Assembly: GCF_000971235.1 (NCBI RefSeq)
Contig: NZ_BBMB01000012.1
Span: 124,001-188,000, forward strand
DNA length: 64,000 bases
Reading direction: 5' to 3'
Origin: Demequina subtropica
Lineage (GTDB): Bacteria; Actinomycetota; Actinomycetes; Actinomycetales; Demequinaceae
In this document: positions 42,646 through 54,700 of the stretch, one piece after another
Layout: the number at the start of each line of letters is the position of its first letter
How positions within the stretch are numbered: the stretch's first letter is position 1
Notes under the pieces: generated by a model
The model's input: only the letters and a program-made list of their open reading frames with translations
Told to the model about the DNA's origin: nothing
Databases searched by the model: none
Program-made: the position numbers and the translations under genes

Positions 42646-44052
42646 TCAGGCGGAGGCGCCCTCGCTCACGCGCAGCGCGGTGAGGATCTCCTCGACCTGG
42701 GCCTTGGCGTCGCCGAACAGCATCGCCGAGTTCTCGCGGAAGAACAGCGGGTTCTGGACGCCCGCGTAGCCGGTGGCCATCGAGCGCTTGAACACGATGC
42801 ACTGCTTCGCGTTCCACACCTCGAGCACCGGCATCCCGGCGAGCGGGGAGCCCGGGTCCTCCATGGCGGACGGGTTGACCACGTCGTTCGCGCCGATGAC
42901 GAGAACGACGTCCGTGTCCGCGAAGTCGTCGTTGATCTCGTCCATCTCGAGCACGATGTCGTACGGCACCTTGGCCTCCGCGAGGAGCACGTTCATGTGC
43001 CCGGGAAGGCGGCCCGCAACGGGATGGACGCCGAAGCGGACGTCGACGCCCTGGTGGCGCAGCATCGCGACCATGTCCGCGACCGGGTACTGGGCCTTCG
43101 CGACCGCCATGCCGTAGCCGGGCACGATGATGACGCGGCTTGCCGCCTCGAGCATCGCAGCGACCTCGGGCGCCTTGACCTCGCGGTGCTCCCCCTGCTC
43201 CCCCGCGGCCGCCGACGTTCCGCCCTCGGCGCCGAAGCCACCCAGGATCACGGAGATGAACGAGCGGTTCATCGCCTTGCACATGAGGTAGGACAGGATC
43301 GCACCGGACGAGCCGACCAACGCGCCGGTCACGATGAGCAGGTCGTTGCTCAGCATGAGGCCGGCCGCGGCGGCGGCCCAGCCCGAGTACGAGTTGAGCA
43401 TCGACACGACCACGGGCATGTCGCCGCCGCCGATCGCGGCGACCAGGTGGAAGCCCAGCGCGAGCGCGATCACGGTCATGATCACGAGCGGCACGACGCT
43501 GCCGGTCGCGATGTACACGCCCAGGAGGATCGCGCTCGCCACGATCGCTCCGAGGTTGAGCCAGTTCCGGCCCGGGAGCGTGAGCGGGCGCGACTTCATC
43601 TTCGCGGACAGCTTGAGGTACGCCACGATCGACCCGGTGAAGGTCACCGCGCCGATGAGGACGCCGAGGAAGACCTCGACCTGGTGGACCGCGTCGGACT
43701 CCTCGGTGAGGTGCGAGTTGAAGCCCACGAGCACGGCCGCGAGGCCGACGAAGCTGTGGAGCATCGCGATGAGCTCGGGCATCTGCGTCATCTCGACGGT
43801 GCGGGCGCGCCACACGCCCACGCCGGCGCCGATCGCGAAGACCATCGCGATGAGCAGCGCAGTCGTCAACGCCGACCGCTCGGAGCTGTCGAGCGCGAGC
43901 ACCACCGTCGCGGCGAGGGCGAGCACCATGCCGACCATGCCGAGGATGTTGCCGCGGCGCGCGGTCTCCTGCTGGGAGAGCCCCGCGAGCGAGAGGATGA
44001 AGAGCACGGCCGCGACCACGTAGGTCGCCTGAGCGAGGGAGACGAGGGTCAT
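42646..44052 (-). CDS. pntB: NAD(P) transhydrogenase subunit beta
   Basis: A 468-residue membrane protein. The N-terminal 260 residues contain eight or nine transmembrane helices (domain II). The C-terminal dIII domain binds NADP(H): [40 protein letters not shown], and [20 protein letters not shown]. With PntA it uses the proton gradient to make NADPH from NADH. ATG 44052 overlaps the pntA stop (ATGA), so the subunits are translationally coupled. Confidence 0.96.
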   Translation of the reverse strand: MTLVSLAQATYVVAAVLFILSLAGLSQQETARRGNILGMVGMVLALAATVVLALDSSERSALTTALLIAMVFAIGAGVGVWRARTVEMTQMPELIAMLHSFVGLAAVLVGFNSHLTEESDAVHQVEVFLGVLIGAVTFTGSIVAYLKLSAKMKSRPLTLPGRNWLNLGAIVASAILLGVYIATGSVVPLVIMTVIALALGFHLVAAIGGGDMPVVVSMLNSYSGWAAAAAGLMLSNDLLIVTGALVGSSGAILSYLMCKAMNRSFISVILGGFGAEGGTSAAAGEQGEHREVKAPEVAAMLEAASRVIIVPGYGMAVAKAQYPVADMVAMLRHQGVDVRFGVHPVAGRLPGHMNVLLAEAKVPYDIVLEMDEINDDFADTDVVLVIGANDVVNPSAMEDPGSPLAGMPVLEVWNAKQCIVFKRSMATGYAGVQNPLFFRENSAMLFGDAKAQVEEILTALRVSEGASA

Positions 44053-45611
44053 GACGCGTCCTTCCGGAACATGCCGAGCATGCGGTAGGTGACGAGGAAT
44101 CCACCGAAGATGTTGATGCTGGCCACCGACGCCGCGATGAACGCGAAGGTGGCGACCAGCGTGTCCTCGGAGCCGATCTGCAGCAGCGCGCCCACCAGGA
44201 TGATCCCCGAGATCGCGTTGGTCTGCGCCATGAGCGGCGTGTGGAGCGAGTGCTTGACGTTCGAGATCACGTAGAAGCCCACGATCACGGCGAGCGCGAA
44301 GACCGTGAGGTGCGCGACGGTCGCCGAGTCCGCGAAGGCGAGCAGGAGCAGCGACGCGAGCGCGCCCGCGCCGTACAGCCAGTTGCGGCGACGCTGCTTC
44401 GCGATGGCGGCCTCGGCGTCGAGCCGGGCCTTCTCCGCGAGCTCCTCGGGGGTCGGGGCCGGCGGGCCGGACGATGCGGGCGCGGCCGAGACGCTGACGG
44501 GCGGCGGCGGCCACATGATCTCGCCCCCATGCGTCACGGTCATGCCGCGCTGGACGGGATCCTCGAGGTCGAGCACGAGCGTGCCGTCCTTCGCGGGCGT
44601 GACCAGCGCCATGAGGTGCACGATGTTCGTGCCGAACAGCTGCGACGTGTGCCGGGGCATGCGGCTCGTGAGGTCCGTGTAGCCCACCACGGTCACGCCG
44701 TTGTCGGACACGACGACCTCGCCGGGCTGGGTGAGCTCGCAGTTGCCGCCACCCGAAGCCGCGAGGTCGACGATCACCGAGCCGGGACGCATCCCGGCGA
44801 CCACGTCGGCGGTGATCGTCGTGGGGGCCGTGCCCCGCACCAGCGCCGTGGTGATGACCACGTCGGCCTTGGCCGCCTCGGCGGCGTACACGCGCATGGC
44901 CGCGGCCTGCTGCTCCTCGGTGAGCGGCTTGGCGTAGCCGTCCGCGCTGATCTCCTGCTGCGCCTCGGGCGCGTGCACGAACGTGCCGCCCATCGACTCG
45001 ATCTGCTCGGCGACCTCGGGCCGCACGTCGAAGGCACGGACCTGCGCGCCGAGCGAGCTCGCCGCGCCGATCGCGGCGAGCCCCGCGACCCCCGCTCCGA
45101 TGATGAACACCGTCGCGGGCGTCGTCTTGCCCGCGGCAGTGACCTGGCCGGTGAACATGCCGCCGTACTGCTCGGCGGCCTCGATCACGGCGCGGTAGCC
45201 GGCGACGTTGGAGAGAGTGCTGAGGACGTCGATGGCCTGCGCGCGCGAGATGCGAGGGACGGCGTCGAGGGCGAGCGCCGTGACGTCACGCGCGTTGAGC
45301 GCGTCGAGCAGCGCAGGGTTGGACTGCGGCGCCATCATCGACACGAGCGTCGCGCCCTCGGCGAGCGCCGCGACCTGGGGGTCGCCCGGCGCGTTGACGC
45401 ACGTGACCACGTCCGCGCCCCATGCCTCCCCCGCGGTGCCGAGCGTCGCGCCGGCCTCCTCGTACTGGCGGTCGAGGAAGGCCGCGTGCGTCCCCGCACC
45501 GCGCTCCACCACCACCTCGTAGCCCAGCTTGATCAGCCCCGCGACGGAGGCCGGGCTCGCGGCCACCAGCCTCTCGCCCGGACGCGTCTCCATGGGAACG
45601 CCGATGCGCAT
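44049..45611 (-). CDS. pntA: NAD(P) transhydrogenase subunit alpha (fused alpha1/alpha2)
   Basis: A 520-residue protein. Residues 1-370 form the soluble NAD(H)-binding dI domain ([40 protein letters not shown]). A linker follows, then four transmembrane helices of domain II ([20 protein letters not shown] onward). The fused form is as in E. coli; many actinobacteria split it. ATG 45611 follows AAGGATG. A minus-strand TAGAGT hexamer (complement of 45736-45741) about 125 bp upstream is a candidate promoter. Confidence 0.96.
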   Translation of the reverse strand: MRIGVPMETRPGERLVAASPASVAGLIKLGYEVVVERGAGTHAAFLDRQYEEAGATLGTAGEAWGADVVTCVNAPGDPQVAALAEGATLVSMMAPQSNPALLDALNARDVTALALDAVPRISRAQAIDVLSTLSNVAGYRAVIEAAEQYGGMFTGQVTAAGKTTPATVFIIGAGVAGLAAIGAASSLGAQVRAFDVRPEVAEQIESMGGTFVHAPEAQQEISADGYAKPLTEEQQAAAMRVYAAEAAKADVVITTALVRGTAPTTITADVVAGMRPGSVIVDLAASGGGNCELTQPGEVVVSDNGVTVVGYTDLTSRMPRHTSQLFGTNIVHLMALVTPAKDGTLVLDLEDPVQRGMTVTHGGEIMWPPPPVSVSAAPASSGPPAPTPEELAEKARLDAEAAIAKQRRRNWLYGAGALASLLLLAFADSATVAHLTVFALAVIVGFYVISNVKHSLHTPLMAQTNAISGIILVGALLQIGSEDTLVATFAFIAASVASINIFGGFLVTYRMLGMFRKDAS

Positions 45612-45750
45612 CGTTCATCCTTGTCCGCCGCAGCGCCACCCGGGACGGGGACGCGGCAGGCTTGTCGGTCGGCGGCGCGCGGACCGCCCCGGAGGGACGG
45701 CGACCGCGATCCGGGATCGTGTTCACCCGCCTCGCACTCTAGCGGCGCGG

Positions 45751-45782
45751 ACCCGGGACCTTCCTGGTGCGAAAGGCCCGGT
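45751..45782. terminator. Putative terminator after the giant repeat-protein gene
   Basis: CCGGGACCTT (45753-45762) can pair with AAGGCCCGG (45773-45781) with one bulged A, giving a 9-bp stem and a 10-nt loop. It lies 10 bp beyond the stop of the minus-strand giant gene and before the candidate pntA promoter. Confidence 0.4.
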
Positions 45783-45791
45783 ACCGTCGCC

Positions 45792-48700
45792 TCACCGCGC
45801 CCCGAGCCGGCGGCGCTGCCACGCTCCCGCGCCGTACACTGCGGCGCCCGCCCCGAGGAGCACCACCGCGAGCGCCGACCACAGGCCCGCGCGCTCGGGT
45901 CCCGTGCTGCCGAGCACGCCCCCGCCACCGCCGACGCCCCCGACCCCGCTGGTGTCCACGGTCGTCTCCGTCGAGCAGGCGTCCTCGCTCACGCACGAGC
46001 CGCCCACCTCGCCGTCGGGCGTCACCACGTTGAGCAGCGTGCCGTCACCCGCGACCGGGTCGTCGATCGTGACGGAGTACAGCACCGAGACCGTGCCGCC
46101 GACCTCGAGCGGACCCGTCCACGTGAGGGTGGCCCCGGACACCGTGACGGTGCCGGCCGATGCCGCGCCGTCGCCGTTGTAGGTCGCGTCGTCGAGGACC
46201 TCGCTGAGATCGTCGGTGAACGATGCGGGGTCGTCGTCCGTGTACGGCGCCGTGCCGGTCGAGGTCACCGTCACGAGGTAGTGCACCTCGTCGCCCGGGT
46301 ACGCGACCGTCGTGTCGACGATCTTCTCGACCTCGAAGAGGCGGATCGGGGTGATCACCTGGCATCCCTCGGGCATGTCCGGGATCGCCGTCGCGAGCGG
46401 TGCGGACTGGCGCAGGAAGCCGAGCGGCATCACCACCGGGCAGTTCGACTCCGGCGGCCCGAGGACGGCGTTGGCGAGCGTGATGTCACCGTTCGGCGGA
46501 TCGTCGACGGTCACCGAGTAGGTGATGGTCGCGGACTCGCCGGCCGCGAGCGGGCCCGACCACGACACCACGGGCTCCGCGTAGGACACCGTGCCGCTGT
46601 CCGCGGCCGCGTCGCCGTTGTAGGTCGCATCGTCCAGCACACCCGTGAGGTCGTCGGTGAAGGATGCCGGGTCCTCCTCGGTGTAGTCGCCCGTGCCGGT
46701 CGACGTCACGGTGATGCTGTACGTCACCACGTCACCAGGCTCGGCCGCGTCGACGTCCGCGACCTTCTCGATCTGCAGGAGGCGGATGGGCGTCACCACA
46801 TGGCACTCGTCGGGGAGCTCCACCGGCGGCTCGGGATCGCGCGGCTCCACCGCGAAGCAGTTCGACTCCGGCGGGCCCAGCACCGCGTTGTCGAGCGAGG
46901 CGTCACCTGCGGGCGGATCGTCGACCGTCACCGAGTAAGTGATGGTCGCGGTCTCCCCCACCCCGAGCGACCCCGTCCACGTGAGGGTCGGCTCCGCGTA
47001 GGACACCGTGCCGGTGTCCGCCGCCGCGTCCTCGTTGTAGGTCGCGTCGTCGAGGATCTCGCTGAGGTCGTCGTCGATCCGTGCCGGGAACAGGAACGTG
47101 TACGGCACCGAGCCGGAGTTGGTGACCTCGATCGTGTAGGTCACCGTGTCGCCGACCGTGACCGCGCCCTCGGGATCCGCGGTCTTGACGATCTCCATCG
47201 CGCGCAGCGTGTGGTGCTCGATGCAGTCGGCATCGTTCGACTCGGGATCGGTGCAGTTCGACTCCTCGGGGCCGATGACCACGTTGTCGATCTCGCCGTC
47301 GCCGGTCACCGGCTCGTTGACCGTGACGGTGTAGGTGATCGTCGCGGTCTCGCCCGGCTCGAGCGCCCCGGACCAGGACAGCTCGGACCCCGCCACGGAG
47401 GCGTCCCCGACATCCGCGGTCGGGCCCTCGGTGAGCGTGGCGTCGTCGAGCACCTCCGTGAGGTCGTCGGTGAAGGTGGCCGGATCGTCCTCGGTGTAGG
47501 GCACCTGTCCGATGTTCGTCACGGTGATCGTGTAGGTGACCGGGTCGCTCGGCTGCACCCGGACGCCGCGGTCGGAGGTCTTCTCGAGCGCGAGCGCCCG
47601 GACCGGCACCTCGACGGTGCAGCCCTCCTCGGTCCCCGTGTCGCAGTTCGACTCCGGCGGGCCTACCACCGCGTTGCCCAGCACGCCGTCCCCGGTGAGG
47701 GGATCGTTCACCGTGGCCGAGTAGGTGATGGTCACCGTCTCCCCGACCGGGATCGGGCCGAACCAGCTCAGGACCGGCGCCGCGTACGTGAACCCGCCTG
47801 CCGAGGCCGCGAAGTCGCTGTTGAGCGTCGCGTCGTCGAGCATGTCGCTCATGTCGTCGGTGAACGTCGCCTGGGTGTAGTCGACCTGGCCGATGTTGGT
47901 CAGCGTGATCGTGTACGTGATGGTCTCGCCGGGCAGCACCTCGTCGTCGGGGTCGGCGGTCTTGAGGATCTCGAGGGCGCGCACGGGTACCTCGGTGGTG
48001 CAGCCCTCCTCGGTCCCTTGGTCGCAGTTGGATTCCGGCGGGCCCACCACCGCGTTGTCCAGGAGCCCATCGCCGCTCATCGGGTCGTTGACGGTGACCG
48101 AGTAGGTGATGGTCGCGGTCTCGCCCGCGGCCAGCGCGCCCTCCCAGCTGAGGATCGGCGCAGCATAGGTGGGCGTCCCCGCGTCGGCCGCCTCGTCGTC
48201 GTTGTACGTCGCGTCGTCCAGCACCGCCGTGAGGTCGTCCTCGAACGATGCGGGCGCATCGTCCGTGTAGTCCGCCTGGCCGATGTTCTCCACGGTCACC
48301 GTGTACGTCACCGTCCCGCCGGGGAGCACCTCACCCGCCGGGTCCGCGACCTTGGTGATCTCGAGCGCCTTCACCGGCACCTCGGTGGTGCAGGACGGAT
48401 CGGTGGAGTCCTCCTCGCAGTTGGATCCCGGCGGGCCGACCACGGCGTTGTCGAGCAGCCCGTCGCCGCTCATCGGGTCGTTCACGGTGACCGAGTACGT
48501 GATGGTGACGGTCTCGCCCGCCGCGAGCGGTCCCTCCCAGCCGAGGACCGGCTCCGCGTAGGACGGCGTGCCGGAGTCGGCGGCCTCGTCGTTGTTGTAC
48601 GTCGCGTCGTCCAGCACCGCCGTGAGATCGTCCTCGACCGAGGCCGGCGCCTCGGCCGTGTAGTCGGACTCGCCCGAGTTGGTCACCGTCAGCGTGTACG

Positions 48701-51700
48701 TCACCGTCCCGCCGGGGAGCACCTCACCGGCCGGGTCGGCGGTCTTGTTGATCTCGAGCGCCTTGACCGGCACCTCGGTGGTGCAGCCTTCCTCCGTGCC
48801 GTCGTCGCAGTTCGACTCCGGAGGGCCCACCACCGCGTTGTCCAGCAGCCCGTCGCCCGTCAGCGGGTTATTCACGGTGACCGAGTAGGTGATCGTCACG
48901 GTCTCGCCCGCCGCGAGCGGTCCCTCCCAGCTGAGCGTCGGCTCGGCGTAGGTCGGCGTGCCCGCGCTCGCGGCCTCGTCGTTGTTGTACGTCGCGTCGT
49001 CGAGGACCGCCGTGAGGTCGTCCTCGAACGATGCGGGCGCATCGTCCGTGTAGTCGGCCTGGCCGATGTTCTCCACCGTGACGGTGTAGGTGAGGGTCTG
49101 CCCCGCGACCACCTCGTCCGCCGGGTCGGCGGTCTTGGTGATCTCGAGGGCCTTGACCGGCACCTCGGTGGTGCAGCCCTCCTCGGTCCCCTCCTCGCAC
49201 GTGGAGCCCGGAGGACCGACGACCGCGTTGTCCAGCAGCCCGTCGCCGCTCATCGGATCGTTGACGGTCACGGAGTACGTGATGGTCACCGTCTCCCCCA
49301 CGTCGACGCCGCCGGTCCACGTGACCACCGGTTCGTCGTAGTCGACCGCGCCGGAATCGGCGGCCTCGTCGTTGTTGTACGTCGCGTCGTCGAGGACGTC
49401 CGTGAGGTCGTCGGTGACGGTGGCGCCGAGGATGGCGACCTGACCGGAGTTCGTCAGGGTGACCGTGTAGGTGACGGTGTCGCCGGGGATCACCTCGTCC
49501 GCCGGCGCGACGGTCTTGAGGATGTCGAGCGCGGTGATCGGCAGCACCACCTCGCACTCGGGTCCCGCGTCCTCGGTGTCGCAGTTCGACTCCGGCGGGC
49601 CGAGCACCGCGTTGTCCATCACCCCGTCGCCGCTGAGCGGGTCGTTGACGGTCACCGAGTAGGTGATCGTGACGCTCTCGCCCACGGCGAGCGGGCCCTC
49701 CCAGCTCAGAGTCGGCTCGGCAAAGGACGCCGTGCCCGCGGAGGCGGCCTCGTCGTCGTTGTAGGTCGCGTCGTCGAGGACGTCGGTGAGGTCGTCGGTG
49801 ACGCTCGCGGGCTCCTCGGCGGTGTAGTCCACCTGCCCGGTGTTGGTCACGGTGATGGTGTAAGTGACCACGTCGCCTCGCTGGGCGCTGCCCGCGGCGT
49901 CGGAGTACTTCACGATCGAGAGCTCGCGCACGGGCACCTCGGTGGTGCACCCCTCCTCGGTCCCGTCGTCGCAGTTGGACTCCGGAGGTCCGACCACCGC
50001 GTTGTCGAGCAGCCCGTCCCCGGTGAGCGGATCGTTCACCGTCACCGAATAGGTGACGGTCACGGTCTCGCCCGCGGCCAGCGCGCCCTCCCACGACAGG
50101 ATCGGCGCAGCATAGGTGGGCGTCCCCGAGTCGGCGGCCTCGTCGTTGTTGTACGTCGCGTCGTCCAGCACCGCGCTGAGGTCGTCGTCGAACGATGCGG
50201 GCGCATCGTCCGTGTAGTCCGCCTGGCCGATGTTCTCCACCGTCACCGTGTACGTCACCGTGCCGCCGGGCAGCACCTCATCCGCCGGATCGGCGACCTT
50301 GGAGATCTCGAGCGCCTTCACCGGCACCTCGGTGGTGCAGCCCTCCTCGATCCCGTCGTCGCAGTTGGACTCCGGTGGGCCCACCACCGCGTTGTCCAGC
50401 AGCCCATCCCCGGTCAGCGGATCGTTCACCGTCACCGAGTACGTGACGGTCACGCTCTCGCCCGCGGCCAGCGCGCCCTCCCAGCTGAGGACCGGCTCCG
50501 CGTAGGACGGCGTGCCGAAGTCGGCCGCCTCGTCGTTGTTGTACGTCGCGTCGTCCAGCACCGCCGTGAGATCGTCATCGAACGATGCCGGGTCTTCGAC
50601 CGTGTAGTCGGTCTGCCCCGTGTTGGTCACGGTCACGGTGTAGGTGACCACGTTGCCCGGGAGCACCTCAGCCGTCGGCGCCGCCTGCTTGGTGATCTCG
50701 AGGGCGCGGATCGGGTTGGGCTCGACGCAGTCCGGGTCCGTGGTGTCCACGCTGTCGCAATTCGATTCCGGCGGTCCCACCACCACGTTGTCGAGCGTGC
50801 CGTCGCCGCTCAGGGGCTCGTTGATGGTCACCGAGTAGGTGATCGTGACGCTCTCGCCCACGGCCAGCGGGCCCTCCCAGGACAGCACAGGCTCGGCATA
50901 CGACGGCGTCCCGCCCGTCGCGGCCTCGTCGTTGTTGTAGGTGGCGTCGTCCAGCAGGTCGGAGAGGTCGTCCTCGAGGCTCGCGGGCTCGTCCGCCGTG
51001 TAGTCCACCTGCCCGGTATTGGTCACGGTGATCGTGTAGGTCACCACCTCACCCGGCAGCACCTGTCCGTCGCTGTCGGAGGACTTCACCAGCTCGAGCT
51101 CGCGCACGGGCACCTCGGTGGTGCAGCCCTCCTCCGTGCCCTCGTCGCAGTTGGACTCCGGAGGTCCGACCACCGCGTTGTCCAGCAGGCCGTCGCCCGT
51201 GGGCGGATCGTTCACCGTCACCGAGTACGTGATCGTCACGGTCTCGCCGGCCGCGAGCGCGCCCTCCCAGCTGAGGATCGGCTCGGCGTAGGACGGCGTC
51301 CCCGAGTCGGCCGCCTCGTCGTTGTTGTACGTCGCGTCGTCCAGCACCGCGCTGAGGTCGTCGTCGAACGATGCGGGCGCATCGGCCGTGTAGTCCGCCT
51401 GCCCGATGTTCTCCACCGTCACCGTGTACGTCACCGTGCCGCCGGGCAGCACCTCACCGGCCGGGTCCGCCACCTTGGTGATCTCGAGCGCCTTCACGGG
51501 CACCTCGGTGGTGCACCCCTCCTCGGTCCCGTCGTCGCAGTTGGACTCCGGCGGGCCCACCACCGCGTTGTCCAGCAACCCGTCCCCGGTGAGCGGATCG
51601 TTCACCGTCACCGAGTACGTGATCGTCACGGTCTCGCCCGCGGCCAGCGCGCCCTCCCACGACAGGATCGGCGCCGCATACGTCGGCGTCCCCGAGTCGG

Positions 51701-54700
51701 CGGCCTCGTCGTTGTTGTACGTCGCGTCATCCAGCACCGCCGTGAGATCGTCATCGAACGATGCCGGGTCCTCGACCGTGTAGTCCGCCTGGCCGATGTT
51801 CTCCACCGTCACCGTGTACGTCACCGTGTCCCCGGGCAGCACCTCATCGGCCGGGTCTACGACCTTGGTGATCTCGAGCGCCTTCACGGGCACCTCGGTG
51901 GTGCAGCCCTCCTCGATCCCGTCGTCGCAGTTGGACTCCGGTGGGCCCACCACCGCGTTGTCCAGCAGCCCATCCCCGGTCAGCGGATCGTTCACCGTCA
52001 CCGAGTAGGTGATGGTCACCGACTCGCCTGCCGCGACGGGCCCCGTCCAGCTCAGCGTCGGCGCAGCGTAGGTGGGCGTCCCCGCATCGGCCGCCTCGTC
52101 GTTGTTGTACGTCGCGTCGTCGAGCACCTCGGTGAGGTCGTCCGTGAACGTGGCGTCGAAGTAGTCCACCTGCCCCGTGTTGGTCACGGTGATCGTGTAC
52201 GTCACCGTCCCTCCGGGCAGCACCTCGCCCGCCGGCTCGGCGGTCTTCTCGATCTCGAGCGACGCGAGAGGCACCGTGACCTCGCACTCCGGCCCGGCGT
52301 CCTCCGCATCGCAGTTGGACTCCGGCGGGCCCACCACGGCGTTGGTGATGAGGCCGTCGCCGCTCGGTGGGTCGTTGACGGTCACCGTGTACGTGATGAC
52401 CACGGTCTCGCCCACATCGAGCGGCCCCGACCAGGACAGCACGGGCTCCGCGTAGCCGGTGGTCCCACCCGTCGCAGAGGCGTCGTCGTTGTAGACGGCG
52501 TCGTCGAGGACGTCGGAGAGGTCATCGGTGATCGAGGCGGGGTCCTCGGCCGTGTACGGCGCCTGGCCCGTGTTGGTCACGGTGATCGTGTAGGTGATCT
52601 CATCGCCCGGCTGCGCGCTTCCGACGGCGTCGGAGTACTTGACGATCGCGACCGCCTTGACCGGCACCTCCGTGGTGCAGCCTTCCTCGGTCCCGTCGTC
52701 GCAGTTCGACTCCGGCGGACCCACGACCGCGTTGTCGAGCAGGCCGTCGCCCGTGGGCGGATCGTCGACCGTCACCGAGTAGGTGATGGTGACGCTCTCT
52801 CCCGCCGCGAGTGCGCCCTCCCAGCCGAGGATCGGCTCGGCGTAGGACGGCGTCCCGGACGATGCTGCTTCGTCGTTGTTGTACGTCGCGTCGTCGAGCA
52901 CCGCCGTGAGGTCGTCCTCGAAGCTCGCCGGGTCCTCGGCCGTGTAGTCGACCTGGCCGATGTTCTCGACCGTCACCGTGTAGGTCACCGTCCCGCCCGC
53001 GGGTACCTCATCGGCCGGGTCGGCGACCTTGGTGATCTCGAGCGCCTTGACGGGCACCTCGGTGGTGCACGGGATTTCCGTGCCGTCGTCGCAGTTCGAC
53101 TCGGGCGGGCCCACCACGGCGTTGTCGAGCAGCCCGTCGCCGGAGATCGGGTCGTTCACCGTGACCGAGTACGTCACGGTGACGGTCTCGCCGACCCCCA
53201 GCGCGCCCTCCCAGGACAGGATCGGCTCGGCATAGGACGGCGCGCCGGAGTCGGCGGCCTCGTCGTTGTTGTACGTCGCGTCGTCCAGCACCGCCGTGAG
53301 GTCGTCCTCGAAGCTCGCCGGGTCCTCCGCCGTGTAGTCGACCTGCCCCGTGTTGGTCACGGTCACGGTGTACGTGACCACGTCGCCGGGCAGCACCTCG
53401 TCGTCGGGGTCCGCCGTCTTGGTGATCTCGAGCGCCTGCACGGGGTTGGGCTCGACGCAGTCGGGATCCGTGGTGTCGGCGGAGTCGCAGTTCGACTCGG
53501 GCGGGCCGACGACCACGTTGGCGAGGATGCCGTCGCCGCTCGGAGGGTCGTTCACCGTGACCGAGTACGTGATGGTGACGGTCTCGCCGGCCGCGAGCGC
53601 ACCCTCCCAACTGAGGATCGGATCGGCGAAGTCGACCGTCCCGGAGCCCGCCGCGGCATCGCCGTTGTACGTCGCGTCGTCGAGCACGTCGGAGAGGTCA
53701 TCGGTGATCGACGCCGGGTCCTCCGCCGTGTAGTCGGTCTGCCCGGAGTTGGTCACGGTGATGCTGTAGGTCACGACGTCGCCCGGAAGGGAGCTGCCGT
53801 CGCCGTCCGAGGACTTCACGATGTCGAGCGCCCTGACAGGCACCTCGGTGGTGCAGCCTTCCTCTGTGCCGTCGTCGCAGTTCGACTCGGGCGGGCCCAC
53901 CACGGCGTTGTCCAGCAATCCGTCGCCCGTCGGCGGATCGTTCACGGTGACCGAGTAGGTGATGGTGACGGTCTCGCCCGCCGCGAGCGCGCCCTCCCAG
54001 CTCAGGATCGGCTCGGCGTAGGACGGCGTTCCGGAGTCCGCGGCCTCGTCGTTGTTGTACGTCGCGTCGTCCAGGACCGCCGCGAGATCGTCCTCGAAGC
54101 TCGCCGGGTCCTCCGCCGTGTAGTCCGTCTGCCCCGTGTTGGTGACGGTCACCGTGTACGTGACCACGTCGCCCGGCAGCGCCTGATCCGCAGGATCGGC
54201 GGTCTTGAGGATCTCGAGCGAGCGCACCGGGACCTCGGTGGTGCAGCCCTCTTCCGTGCCGTCATCGCAGTTCGACTCCGGCGGACCCACGACTGCGTTG
54301 TCGAGCAGGCCGTCACCCGAGAGCGGATCGTTCACGGTCACCGAGTACGTGACGGTGGCGCTCTCGCCCGCGGCCAGGGCGCCCTCCCAGCTGAGGATCG
54401 GCTCGGCGTAGGACGGGGTCCCGGAGTCGGCGGCCTCGTCGTTGTTGTACGTCGCGTCGTCGAGCACCGCCGTGAGGTCGTCCTCGAAGCTCGCCGGGTC
54501 CTCGGCCGTGTAGTCGATCTGACCGGAGTTGGTGACGGTCACCGTGTAGGTCACCGTGTCACCGGGCGCCACCGCGTCGGAGGGCGAGGCGGTCTTGACG
54601 ATCTCGAGCGAACCGACCGGCACCGTCGTGGTGCAGTCCGGGTCCGTCGACCCGACCTCGCAGTTCGACTCGGACGGCCCGACCACGCCGTTCGTGAGCA

